Translations under genes and position numbers: made by a program | The notes under the pieces: generated by a model | Told to the model about the DNA's origin: nothing | What the model saw: the letters and a program-made list of their open reading frames with translations, nothing else | Database searches by the model: none | DNA from: Mannheimia sp041807705 | GTDB taxonomy: Bacteria > Pseudomonadota > Gammaproteobacteria > Enterobacterales > Pasteurellaceae | Length of the DNA stretch: 64,000 bases | Assembly: GCF_041807705.1 (NCBI RefSeq) | Contig: NZ_JBGTYY010000008.1 | Coordinates: forward strand, 1-64,000 | Direction of reading: 5' to 3' | In this document: piece after piece, positions 41,314 through 49,940 of the stretch | Numbering within the stretch: position 1 is the first letter of the stretch | How the letters are laid out: every line of letters begins with the position of its first letter

Positions 41314-41421
41314 GTAGGGGCGAAAAATTTTTCGCCCTTTCATTTAGATAATATTTGGGGCGAAAAATTTTTCGCCCCAAATATTATCTAAATGAAAGGG
41401 CGAAAAATTTTTCGCCCCTAC
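41314..41421. repeat. Perfect 108-bp palindrome built of REP-like units
   Basis: Bases 41314-41367 and 41368-41421 are exact reverse complements (54 bases each, no spacer). The structure begins GTAGGGGCG, ends CGCCCCTAC and contains three copies of GGGCGAAAAATTTTTCGCCC, at both ends and at the centre. The outer copies carry the GTAG head, as in REP pairs. Confidence 0.95.
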
Positions 41422-41453
41422 TTTGTTTTCAATCTATGGATTTAGGATAAATA

Positions 41454-42203
41454 ATGGAACTCACCGATCACGAAACCCTTCGTTATAACCGCCAAATCAT
41501 TCTCAAAAGTGTCGATTTTGACGGGCAGGAAAAATTAAAATCAAGCCGTGTGTTGATTGTCGGTTTAGGTGGTTTAGGTTGTGCTGCTTCGCAATATCTC
41601 GCTTCAGCAGGGGTTGGGCATCTTACTTTAGTTGATTTCGATACAGTTTCGCTTTCTAATTTACAACGCCAAATTTTGCATACTGATGAAACCATTGGGC
41701 AGCCTAAAGTGGAATCGGCAAAAGCTCGTTTGCAAGCCATTAATCCGAATATTCAGATTGAAGCGATTAACCGAAAATGCAGTGATGAGCAGTGGGCAGA
41801 GCTTATTGCTCAAAGCGATTTAGTGCTAGATTGTACTGATAACGTAATTGTTCGTAATCAACTCAATTTGCAATGTTTTAAGCAAAAACGACCGCTTGTA
41901 TCAGGTTCAGCAATCCGTTTTGAAGGGCAAATTAGTGTATTTAGCTATCAAGAAAATGAACCTTGCTACCAATGTTTGAGTAGTTTATTTGGCGATGGCA
42001 CATTAAGCTGTGTCGAAGCAGGGGTTATTGCTCCCATTGTTGGGGTAATTGGTAGCTTTCAAGCATTAGAAGCGATAAAAGTTTTACTGAATATCGGCAA
42101 AATATTATCAGGAAAATTGCTGATAATTGATGGTTTACATTTTTCAGTACGAGAAATGGCATTGCCTAAGCAAAAAAACTGCTCTGTGTGTAACACTAAT
42201 TAA
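41454..42203 (+). CDS. moeB: Molybdopterin-synthase adenylyltransferase MoeB
   Basis: This 249-residue E1-like enzyme adenylates MoaD. ATP-binding GLGGLGCAASQYLASAGVG, the LSNLQRQILH block, DCTDN, catalytic Cys in GTLSCVEAGVIAP, and zinc cysteines in CYQC and CSVC. The moeA-moeB order is conserved, here separated by the palindrome. Confidence 0.94.
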   Translation: MELTDHETLRYNRQIILKSVDFDGQEKLKSSRVLIVGLGGLGCAASQYLASAGVGHLTLVDFDTVSLSNLQRQILHTDETIGQPKVESAKARLQAINPNIQIEAINRKCSDEQWAELIAQSDLVLDCTDNVIVRNQLNLQCFKQKRPLVSGSAIRFEGQISVFSYQENEPCYQCLSSLFGDGTLSCVEAGVIAPIVGVIGSFQALEAIKVLLNIGKILSGKLLIIDGLHFSVREMALPKQKNCSVCNTN

Positions 42204-42307
42204 GTATTCTCAATGCGAAAAGCGTAAATAAATGTAAATAATGAACGAAGGTTCATTATTTTATTTGACGGCTAAAACGTTTTAGCTTATTATTCTGCTC
42301 TGTAAAT

Positions 42308-42383
42308 TCCTCCTTAGTTCAGTCGGTAGAACGGTGGACTGTTAATCCATATGTCGCAGGTTCGAGTCCCGCAGGAGGAGCCA
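42308..42383 (+). tRNA. tRNA-Asn (anticodon GTT)
   Basis: 76-base cloverleaf: acceptor TCCTCCT/AGGAGGA, D-arm TAGTTCAGTCGGTAGAA, anticodon loop CTGTTAA (GTT), T-loop GGTTCGAGTCC, and encoded CCA. Confidence 0.97.
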
Positions 42384-42465
42384 AAGAATTTTCTTTTGTT
42401 CTTGTTTTATTTGTCTCCTTTTATAAAACAGTAATTCAAACCTCCAGAATTAGAACAAAAGTTTT

Positions 42466-42500
42466 GCTCCACTTAATTATTGAGTGGAGCTTTTTTCTTT
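42466..42500 (+). terminator. Rho-independent terminator after tRNA-Asn
   Basis: GCTCCACT and AGTGGAGC form an 8-bp stem with a 9-base loop, followed by TTTTTTCTTTT. Confidence 0.88.
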
Positions 42501-42507
42501 TAGGCTT

Positions 42508-42945
42508 TTAAAGCTCATCGAAATATTCATTTCCCCACGTTTCTTCCGCTAATTTCAGTAAATTTGCAAAATCTTGGAAAGAAGGCACCGCTTGTGTTTC
42601 TTCTAATTTTACCTGTGCGGAAATTAATTTTTGCCTGAGCGATTCATACCATTCCAACAAGGATAAAGAAAGTGGCGATCTTGCCCGTTTACCCAGCCAA
42701 TAAAGCCCTTGAAAAGGGATAGAAATGGCAAAAATAGCCGTAATAACAGAATTTGCTAAAACAGATTGAGTAGGGTCGGTAAAAAAGTATTGCCAGACTA
42801 TAGCAAAGCACGCAAAAGCAGGCATTACTTTAGAAGAAAATTTAACAAGGCGAATAATGTGGTAATCAGGCATAAAGTTCGCCAACTTTTTCTGATTAGG
42901 CAAGGTGTTTAGATAGCGTTGCCCTGCTTCAAATAGGCTAAACAT
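42508..42945 (-). CDS. yfbV: YfbV family membrane protein (UPF0208)
   Basis: The 145-residue protein starts MFSLFEAGQRYLNTLP and contains two membrane helices (about 42-60 and 65-83) followed by GLYWLGKRARSPLSLSLLEWY, a conserved UPF0208 block. In E. coli it limits chromosome interactions near the terminus by opposing MatP action; the same here is inference. Confidence 0.92.
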   Translation of the reverse strand: MFSLFEAGQRYLNTLPNQKKLANFMPDYHIIRLVKFSSKVMPAFACFAIVWQYFFTDPTQSVLANSVITAIFAISIPFQGLYWLGKRARSPLSLSLLEWYESLRQKLISAQVKLEETQAVPSFQDFANLLKLAEETWGNEYFDEL

Positions 42946-43076
42946 AGTATTTTCTCTTTTAATCTTTTCTTTTATTGTAGCTAAGTTGCTAAAATCTACA
43001 ATAGGTTAATGCAGTTTAGGCTAACACTTGCTATACTTTACAACAAAATGTTTACAACGTATTTGAAGGATATTTT

Positions 43077-43823
43077 ATGCCAATTAAATTTGTGGATTTA
43101 TTACAACAAAGTTGGAATTTTATGCGTAATCAGCAATCTTTCACACTGTTTGCGATAATCACTATTGTGGTGGTGCAACTGGTGTTTATTTTATTATTGC
43201 CAGCTTCGCCAGAAATAGCAGCAGACCAGCAGCCGCAACAAATTCAAATTGATAGCTCAAAATTATTGTCTATTTTAATGCCGACAGTATTATTAGGGAT
43301 CGCTAATCTCTTTCTAACGGTATTGATGATTTTAAACATTCAATCTATCAACAATGGCAATTATCAGCACTTTTTCCAAAATGCAGGTGGTGCATTAAAA
43401 CACTTTTTACCTGTGCTAATTTTACAATTTATTATGGTTCTGCCCCTTTCATTGGGAGCATCTTTTGCGATAGCATCGCCTGAAACGGTAATTATTGCAT
43501 TGCCTGTGCTAGTGGCTGGTTTTTATTTTTTCGTTAAATTATCGCTTGTGATTTACGCTTATTTATTAGAAAAACCACAGAAAACCTTATCAGAAAGCAT
43601 TAAATTTACTTTTCAATTATCAAGAAGAAAAATGCTACCGTTAATTTTATTCTGTGTGATTTCTTATTTATTACCGGGTATGTTATCTCGATTACTTGCG
43701 GTTTTTGGTAATGATATTGTTGGTGCAGTCATTACTGTTATTTTCAGTGCGGTAATTAATGTCTTTATGGCAATTTTTAGCTTCCGCTTTTACCAAGTTT
43801 ATCGTCAAACGCCGGCAAATTAA
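43077..43823 (+). CDS. yciC: YciC family membrane protein (UPF0259)
   Basis: The 248-residue polytopic protein starts MPIKFVDLLQQSWNFMRNQQ and has about six helices, with the conserved YLLEKPQKTLSESIKFTFQLSRRK segment. First of four genes in the E. coli-like order yciC-yciB-yciA-yciI. Confidence 0.88.
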   Translation: MPIKFVDLLQQSWNFMRNQQSFTLFAIITIVVVQLVFILLLPASPEIAADQQPQQIQIDSSKLLSILMPTVLLGIANLFLTVLMILNIQSINNGNYQHFFQNAGGALKHFLPVLILQFIMVLPLSLGASFAIASPETVIIALPVLVAGFYFFVKLSLVIYAYLLEKPQKTLSESIKFTFQLSRRKMLPLILFCVISYLLPGMLSRLLAVFGNDIVGAVITVIFSAVINVFMAIFSFRFYQVYRQTPAN

Positions 43824-43833
43824 TGGAGATGAA

Positions 43834-44391
43834 ATGAAACAAATACTTGAATTTATTCCGCTAATTCTGTTTTTTGTTGTTTATAAAATGGACGGCATTC
43901 AAATGGCGTCTATTGTATTAGTGATTGCAACGATTGCACAGATGATCGCCTTAAAAGTGCTTTATGGTAAAATTGAAAAGCAACAGCTTATTATGAGCGG
44001 AGCAGTAGTCTTTTTTGGGTTACTCAGTGCTTATTTTAATGAAGTGAAATATTTACAATGGAAAGTAACTATTGTTTACTCGCTTTTTGCTCTAGTGTTA
44101 TTAGTGAGTCAGTTTGTGTTTAAAGTTCCTCTAATTAAAAAATTACTCGGCAAGGAAATTAATTTGCCGGATCAAGTGTGGAATAAAATCAACTTCGGTT
44201 GGGCAATTTTCTTTATTATTTGTATGTTGCTTAATATTTATATTAGTCAATATTTATCAGAAGATGTTTGGGTTGATTTTAAATCTTTCGGCATTATTGG
44301 TTTAACATTGGTGGCAACAGTAATAACAGGTTTTGTACTTTACCCTTACCTAAAAGAGACTGAAAAGCAGGAAAAACAAGATGAAAAATAA
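43834..44391 (+). CDS. yciB: Intracellular septation protein A (YciB)
   Basis: The 185-residue protein has five helices; start MKQILEFIPLILFFVVYK at ATG 43834 (TGGAGATGA upstream). The NLPDQVWNKINFGWAIFF block is diagnostic. YciB helps coordinate envelope synthesis and division. It overlaps yciA by 11 bases. Confidence 0.95.
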   Translation: MKQILEFIPLILFFVVYKMDGIQMASIVLVIATIAQMIALKVLYGKIEKQQLIMSGAVVFFGLLSAYFNEVKYLQWKVTIVYSLFALVLLVSQFVFKVPLIKKLLGKEINLPDQVWNKINFGWAIFFIICMLLNIYISQYLSEDVWVDFKSFGIIGLTLVATVITGFVLYPYLKETEKQEKQDEK

Positions 44392-44842
44392 TCCCTATGA
44401 TAAAGGCCCTGAAGGGAAACTGATTTTAAGAACACTCGCTATGCCATCAGACACCAATGCTAATGGCGATATTTTTGGTGGTTGGATTATGTCGCAAATG
44501 GACTTAGGTGGTGCGATTTTAGCGAAAGAACTTGCTAAAGGCAGAGTGGTTACCGTAACTGTTGATAAAATGATCTTCCATCGTCCTATTTCTGTTGGTG
44601 ATGTAGTATGCTGCTACGGTAAATTGATGCACGTTGGGCGCTCCTCAATGCAAGTGAAAGTAGAAGTATTTATCAAACAAGTTTATAACGGCGCTCGTGA
44701 ACGCTTTCTGGTTACAGAAGCATTATTTACCTATGTTGCCGTAGATAAAGAGGGCAAACCTCGTGCTGTGCCGAGAGAAAATAACCTAGAATTAGATGAA
44801 GCCTTATCATTAATTACCTCACCTACCGAAAAAGGAGAATAG
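44381..44842 (+). CDS. yciA: Acyl-CoA thioesterase YciA
   Basis: The 153-residue hot-dog-fold thioesterase has catalytic Asp in DTNANGDIFGGWIMSQMDLGGA and FHRPISVGDVVCCYG. The H. influenzae YciA homologue is a characterised broad acyl-CoA hydrolase. Gene overlaps yciB and ends one base before yciI. Confidence 0.95.
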   Translation: MKNNPYDKGPEGKLILRTLAMPSDTNANGDIFGGWIMSQMDLGGAILAKELAKGRVVTVTVDKMIFHRPISVGDVVCCYGKLMHVGRSSMQVKVEVFIKQVYNGARERFLVTEALFTYVAVDKEGKPRAVPRENNLELDEALSLITSPTEKGE

Positions 44843-44843
44843 T

Positions 44844-45125
44844 ATGTATTATGTGATTTTTGCACAAGATAATCCTAATACGTTGGAAAAGCGTTTAGAA
44901 GTACGCCCTGCACATTTAGCTCGTTTAGAAAAATTACAGGCAGAAGGTCGTTTATTAATTGCAGGTCCAAACCCAACAGAAGATGGCACTGGCGTAACAG
45001 GTTCAACTGTGATTGCTGAATTTAACTCTCTTGAAGAAGCTCAACAATGGGCAAGCAAAGATCCTTATGTTGATGCTGGCGTATATGGCGATGTGATTAT
45101 TAAGCCGTTTAAGAGAGTGTTTTAA
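44844..45125 (+). CDS. yciI: YciI-like protein
   Basis: The 93-residue ferredoxin-like-fold protein has the conserved RPAHLARLEKLQAEGRLLIAGP and WASKDPYVDAGVYGDVIIKPF stretches, with the His-Asp pair seen in the family. Enzymatic role uncertain. Last of the yci operon. Confidence 0.93.
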   Translation: MYYVIFAQDNPNTLEKRLEVRPAHLARLEKLQAEGRLLIAGPNPTEDGTGVTGSTVIAEFNSLEEAQQWASKDPYVDAGVYGDVIIKPFKRVF

Positions 45126-45160
45126 CAAGCGGTTGAATTTTACAAATTTTTTGTAAATTT

Positions 45161-45230
45161 GTAGGGGCAGGTCCTGTGCCCGCCCGAATATCATCTATGA
45201 TTTGCGGCCAGGCACAGGACCTGCCCCTAC
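45161..45230. repeat. REP-like inverted pair upstream of glnE
   Basis: GTAGGGGCAGGTCCTGTGCC (45161-45180) and its exact reverse complement (45211-45230) flank 30 bases that begin with a further CGCCCG half-site. It has a GTAG head and a CTAC tail, arranged like a bacterial interspersed mosaic element. Confidence 0.8.
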
Positions 45231-45242
45231 GATGTTTATTCT

Positions 45243-48206
45243 ATGCTTACCACCCTAATCTCCCAATCCGAACTTAATGTACCAACCGATTTGCAAAATT
45301 CTGAGCAAATTCAACCGCTTGTTGTAGCAATGGCAATGTCTAATTTAGTTAAACAAACCTTGCNGCAAAATTCTGAGCAAATTCAACCGCTTGTTGTAGC
45401 AATGGCAATGTCTAATTTAGTTAAACAAACCTTGCAAAAACAGCCTGATTTGCTGGAACAATGGATTAATTCTCCTCCAACAGTAGAGGCGTGTGGTAAT
45501 TATCCAGCTTGTTTAAATGAGCTATTAGCCACAATTGAAAATGAAGAACAATTAAACAGAGTATTGCGACTATTCCGCCATCAGGAATTATCTCGTTTGA
45601 GCTTTATACAATCAAATAAATTGGCTACGGTTGAATTTGTGTTTCAACGCTTGTCAGACTTAGCGGAAAGTTTGATTTTAGCCGCACGGGATTGGCTGTT
45701 TAAAAAGTGTTGCGAAGAGTACGGTACGCCAATGAATAGCTTAGGCGAACAGCAAGAACTACTGATTTTGGGAATGGGGAAACTTGGCGGAGGAGAACTG
45801 AATTTTTCTTCTGATATCGATCTTATTTTTACTTACCCCGATGCAGGCGAAACAGAAGGGGGACGTAAGCCGATTGAAAACAGCAAATTCTTTACCCGAC
45901 TTGGGCAGAGGTTGATTAAAGCCCTTGATGATATTACTGTAGACGGCTTTGTGTATCGTACCGATATGCGACTTCGCCCTTTTGGCGACAGCGGAGCATT
46001 GGTGCTTAGTTTTACCGCAATGGAAGATTATTACCAAGAGCAGGGGCGAGACTGGGAGCGTTATGCGATGATCAAAGCGAAAATTTTGGGTGAAGATAGC
46101 CAAAACATCAATCATCGCTACTTAAAGCAGATGTTACGCCCTTTTGTTTACCGCCGTTATTTGGATTTTTCGGCGATCCAATCCTTGCGTGAAATGAAGC
46201 AGAAAATCAGCCGTGAAGTGGTTCGCCGTAACTTGATGGATAATATCAAACTCGGTGCGGGCGGCATTCGAGAAGTCGAATTTATCGTACAAACCTTCCA
46301 GATGATTCGTGGCGGACGAGATAAAATTTTACAAGAGCGTAGCCTGTTAAAAGTTCTCCCACGCTTGAGCGAGCTGAATTTACTCACTCAAGCACAGGTC
46401 GTAAAACTGCATAATGCCTACATTTTTTACCGCCAAGTGGAGAATGTGTTACAAGCGATTGACGATAAACAAACACAAACGTTGCCAACGTATTTTGATG
46501 ATCAAGCTCGCCTTATTTTTGCTTGCCAGAGCTATTGGAAAAAAGACTTAAATAGCGAAACGGCTATTTTTATAGAACATCAATTTGATAATTGGGGAGG
46601 CTTTTTAGCCGTTTTAAATGGCTATCAAAACGAGGTTCGCCAGATTTTTAATGAGCTAATCGGTGAGGAAGAGAGTGAAGATGAAACCTCCCCACTAAAT
46701 GAAAAATTAGCTGAGTGGAAAGATATTCTGAATTACACCATTACATTAGAAGATCTATCTGCGGTATTAAAAAATTACCCTCAAGTTGCAGAAAGTGATT
46801 ATGAGACGATTTTACACCATTTCTCCACTACTTTCCAAGATTGGATAAAACGTCCGATTGGGGTAAGAGGACGGGAAGTTCTTCGCAATTTAATGCCAAA
46901 AGTGGCCGATAGCATTTTTGAGCGTGAAGATTATTTATTGCTGTTACCTCGCTTGCTCAATATTGTGGATAAAATCACAACCCGTACAACTTACCTCGAA
47001 TTGATGGTAGAGCGGGAACAGATTTTGCCACAGCTTTTAACGCTTTGTAGCAAATCGGTAATGATTGCCGAGCAAATCGCTCGTTACCCAATGTTGCTTG
47101 ATGAGTTAATAAGATACAACGGTTTAACCGAAGTGCTAGAGCTTGAACAGTATCAATCAGCCTTGCAGGATTATTTAATTCGTATTCCAGAAGAAGATGA
47201 AGAAGCTTTGATTGATGGCTTACGCCAGTTTAAACAAACGCAAATTTTACGCATTGCGGCGGCTGATATTTTAGGTGTGTTGCCTGTAATGAAGATCAGC
47301 GATCACCTGACTTATCTAGCAGAAGCTATTATTAGTGCAGTAGTAAATATGGCGTGGAAGCAAGTCAGCCAACGTTTCGGCACACCTGAGCATTTAGAGG
47401 CTGATGAAACAGGCTTTGCAGTGATAGGTTATGGAAAATTAGGTGGGATTGAACTGGGGTACAATTCCGATCTCGACTTGGTTTTCTTACATAACGCCCC
47501 AGAAGATAGCCAAACCGTTGGTGGTAAAAAGGAGATTTCAAGCCATCAATTTTACTTAAAATTGGCTCAAAAAATTAACTCTATTTTTAACCTAAACACT
47601 AGTGCTGGCGTGTTATATGAGGTGGATATGCGTCTTCGTCCATCAGGCGAAGCAGGGCTTTTAGTCAGCACGTTCAATGCCTATGAGCATTACCAAAAAA
47701 ATGAAGCCTGGACGTGGGAAAGCCAAGCCCTTGTGCGAGCAAGATGTGTATTTGGGGCTGAGCATTTAAGGCAGAAATTTGAACAGATTCGCCAATCCAC
47801 CTTGGCATTACCTCGTACAAGCGGTCAATTACGCCAAGAAATTTGCGAAATGCGAGAAAAAATGTATCAGCACCTGAGTTCTCATTCACAAGATAAATTT
47901 AATATCAAAACCGATCAAGGCGGTATTACCGATATTGAATTTATCGCTCAATATTTAGTGCTGGCTCACAGCCACCAACATCCGAAAATGGCAGTATGGC
48001 CGGATAATGTCCGCATTTTCGACAGTGCTGTGGAATGTGGGATTTTAAGTTTACAACAGAGTGAACAGCTCAAACATTGCTACACCTCACTTCGCAATAA
48101 AATCCATCATTTAAACTTAGTTCACAAGGAAAGTGTGGTTGAAGCAACGGAATTTGTGGAGGAGAGAGAGTTTGTGAGAGAGATGTGGCAATTATTATTA
48201 AGCTAA
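45243..48206 (+). CDS. glnE: Bifunctional glutamine synthetase adenylyltransferase/deadenylase GlnE
   Basis: This enzyme adjusts glutamine synthetase activity by adding or removing AMP in response to PII. Two nucleotidyltransferase domains show LGMGKLGGGELNFSSDIDLI (N-terminal) and IGYGKLGGIELGYNSDLDLV (C-terminal). The reading is 987 codons, of which 24 near the N-terminus are an exact duplicate around an ambiguous base at 45364; without them it would be 963. The function call is firm; the N-terminal sequence is not. Confidence 0.93.
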   Translation: MLTTLISQSELNVPTDLQNSEQIQPLVVAMAMSNLVKQTLXQNSEQIQPLVVAMAMSNLVKQTLQKQPDLLEQWINSPPTVEACGNYPACLNELLATIENEEQLNRVLRLFRHQELSRLSFIQSNKLATVEFVFQRLSDLAESLILAARDWLFKKCCEEYGTPMNSLGEQQELLILGMGKLGGGELNFSSDIDLIFTYPDAGETEGGRKPIENSKFFTRLGQRLIKALDDITVDGFVYRTDMRLRPFGDSGALVLSFTAMEDYYQEQGRDWERYAMIKAKILGEDSQNINHRYLKQMLRPFVYRRYLDFSAIQSLREMKQKISREVVRRNLMDNIKLGAGGIREVEFIVQTFQMIRGGRDKILQERSLLKVLPRLSELNLLTQAQVVKLHNAYIFYRQVENVLQAIDDKQTQTLPTYFDDQARLIFACQSYWKKDLNSETAIFIEHQFDNWGGFLAVLNGYQNEVRQIFNELIGEEESEDETSPLNEKLAEWKDILNYTITLEDLSAVLKNYPQVAESDYETILHHFSTTFQDWIKRPIGVRGREVLRNLMPKVADSIFEREDYLLLLPRLLNIVDKITTRTTYLELMVEREQILPQLLTLCSKSVMIAEQIARYPMLLDELIRYNGLTEVLELEQYQSALQDYLIRIPEEDEEALIDGLRQFKQTQILRIAAADILGVLPVMKISDHLTYLAEAIISAVVNMAWKQVSQRFGTPEHLEADETGFAVIGYGKLGGIELGYNSDLDLVFLHNAPEDSQTVGGKKEISSHQFYLKLAQKINSIFNLNTSAGVLYEVDMRLRPSGEAGLLVSTFNAYEHYQKNEAWTWESQALVRARCVFGAEHLRQKFEQIRQSTLALPRTSGQLRQEICEMREKMYQHLSSHSQDKFNIKTDQGGITDIEFIAQYLVLAHSHQHPKMAVWPDNVRIFDSAVECGILSLQQSEQLKHCYTSLRNKIHHLNLVHKESVVEATEFVEEREFVREMWQLLLS
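45293..45435 (+). repeat. Exact 71-bp direct duplication separated by N in glnE
   Basis: Bases 45293-45363 and 45365-45435 are identical, with N at 45364. The period is 72, so the frame is kept. The pattern is that of two overlapping contig ends joined with a single N rather than collapsed. Confidence 0.95.
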
Positions 48207-48282
48207 ATGGTAAAATTTTTCCAAAAATCCACCGCTTGTTAGGCTATAATAGCCAAACAGACCAATTCAAAGGAGAATAGGT

Positions 48283-48660
48283 ATGGAATATCAATTTACG
48301 CATAGTATTCACGGTGTTGTGGCGAAATGTTCGATGGATCACGAAGCGTTTGCTCGTTGGTTGAATACGGAAATTACAGGCAATCCAAAAGAGTTGGAAG
48401 CTATTTTCGCTGAAATTAAAAATTGCAGGGCGGTTTTTCCAAATCATTATGAATGTGTATTTGAAGGGCGTGAATACAGCCTTTACTTTGATTATGATGA
48501 AGTGATGGCAAAAGCAAACAACCTAGATGCAGCCTTTGATGAAGAAGAAATGGAAGATGGTTTTCATTTTTATAATGAAGAGAGCATTGCTTTTTGTGGC
48601 TTAGATGATTTTGAGAAATTCCTGAAAGCCTACCAACATTTCTTAAACACGTATCATTGA
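48283..48660 (+). CDS. yacL: YacL family protein (UPF0231)
   Basis: The 125-residue acidic protein starts MEYQFTHSIHGVVAKCSMDH and contains CVFEGREYSLYFDYDEVMAKAN, as in UPF0231 proteins. Ribosome-binding site AAGGAG. Function unknown. Confidence 0.9.
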   Translation: MEYQFTHSIHGVVAKCSMDHEAFARWLNTEITGNPKELEAIFAEIKNCRAVFPNHYECVFEGREYSLYFDYDEVMAKANNLDAAFDEEEMEDGFHFYNEESIAFCGLDDFEKFLKAYQHFLNTYH

Positions 48661-48748
48661 TTGGAATGATGAATTAAAACCAAAGCTATTAAGGGGATTT
48701 AATTCCCTGTAGAATAACTATTCCGATATTGTGTATTTTTAAATTATT

Positions 48749-48810
48749 GTAGGGACAGGCCCTGTGCCTGTCCGTATTGATTAACGGGTGGGCATAGAAT
48801 CTGCCCCTAC
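48749..48810. repeat. Degenerate REP-like inverted pair
   Basis: GTAGGGACAGGCCCTGTGCC at 48749 is mirrored imperfectly by GGGCATAGAATCTGCCCCTAC ending at 48810. Same family as the copy at 45161, with several mismatches. Confidence 0.65.
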
Positions 48811-48869
48811 ATTTGACTTTGTTACATAATCTATCGGCTTTTATTAAATTTTTAACTATATAAAGAATT

Positions 48870-49457
48870 ATGAGTCGTACAAAAAAAACACGCCGCATTA
48901 CCGACATTATGCCGGAAAGAAAAACAGATAAACCAAAACAACCTACACCGAAATTAGGTGGTGGCAAAAATCGTAAATTAACACGCTATGAGTTAGATGC
49001 TCAAGCCCGTGAGGAAAAGCGTAAGCGTAAGCATAAAGGCTTGCCGACAGGTTCTCGTAATGCTGATTCTGCAGAGCAGAAAAAGGCGGTAGTGAAAGAG
49101 GTGAAAGATCCGCGTATTGGTAGCCGTAAAAAAGTGCCATTAATGGTGGAATTTTTAAATCAACCAGAGAAAGGTCGAACGATTAAACCTGTGCCGGTTG
49201 AGCCTGTAAAACCAATTCTTTCGCCAGAGCAAGAGTTAGAGCAATTAGAAAATAACGAATGCTTAAATCAATTATTAGATGATTTAGAAGCAGGAAAAAC
49301 ATTATCACCTGAAGATCAGAAATTTATGAATGAATGCTTAGACCGTATTGATGAATTAATGACGGAACTTGGCATTGAGTATGAAGATGAAGAAGGCGAT
49401 AATGGCGATGCGTTATTACGCCAATTTGAAACTATGGATATTAATAAATTTCGTTAA
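48870..49457 (+). CDS. yihI: Der GTPase activator YihI
   Basis: The 195-residue protein has a basic N-terminus (MSRTKKTRRITDIMPERK) and the RNADSAEQ-KDPRIGSRKKVPL region, followed by an acidic helical C-terminus. YihI stimulates the GTPase Der and so modulates 50S subunit maturation. Immediately upstream of a DUF2489 gene and hemN. Confidence 0.92.
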   Translation: MSRTKKTRRITDIMPERKTDKPKQPTPKLGGGKNRKLTRYELDAQAREEKRKRKHKGLPTGSRNADSAEQKKAVVKEVKDPRIGSRKKVPLMVEFLNQPEKGRTIKPVPVEPVKPILSPEQELEQLENNECLNQLLDDLEAGKTLSPEDQKFMNECLDRIDELMTELGIEYEDEEGDNGDALLRQFETMDINKFR

Positions 49458-49469
49458 TAGATAAATCAG

Positions 49470-49940
49470 ATGATGTTAAAGATATTCTTGATTGTACTTG
49501 CTGCTCTGATTCTAATTTCAATGGCAGGCTATGCGATTCACTTAATGCTGAAGTTAAAATTGCAGAAAAAGCGTGAGCAAGAACTGATTGAGCAGGCAAA
49601 AGAAGCGCAAAAAGCCCGTTATCTTCGCATTTTAGAAAGCCTTGAGGTGATCGCTAAAGCGATGCTCACTGAGCAATGCGATTTTTCGGAAGGTGTTTTG
49701 CGTTTAAAGCCCTTACTTGATGTATTAGGCAAAAAATTAAGCCACTATAGTGCGATGTGGGCGTTATACGAAGTGGTTGAAAATATGCCGATTTTAGATG
49801 AGCGTAAAAATCTAAAGCGCAATGAACGAATGAAGCTTGATTTAGAGAGAGAATTGAAAGAAGTTGAGCTTGAGGCTGAAATTAAAGCCGAGTGTGAGCA
49901 ATTATTAAAAGATATTGAAGAAATGAGAAAGGCAATCTAA
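49470..49940 (+). CDS. DUF2489 membrane-anchored protein
   Basis: The 156-residue protein has one N-terminal helix (about 5-27), then a charged helical domain (YLRILESLEVIAKAMLTEQCDFSEG...). The central block fits DUF2489, which often lies between yihI and hemN. Its stop overlaps the hemN start (TAATG). Function unknown. Confidence 0.82.
   Translation: MMLKIFLIVLAALILISMAGYAIHLMLKLKLQKKREQELIEQAKEAQKARYLRILESLEVIAKAMLTEQCDFSEGVLRLKPLLDVLGKKLSHYSAMWALYEVVENMPILDERKNLKRNERMKLDLERELKEVELEAEIKAECEQLLKDIEEMRKAI

Noticed and set aside
41314..41421. CRISPR array from repeated GGGCG units at 41.3 kb
   Set aside because: Only three inverted copies, no regular spacers and no cas genes nearby; it is a palindromic REP-like structure.
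45243..45435. Genuine internal duplication in GlnE
   Set aside because: Perfect identity with an N at the junction points to an assembly join rather than biology.
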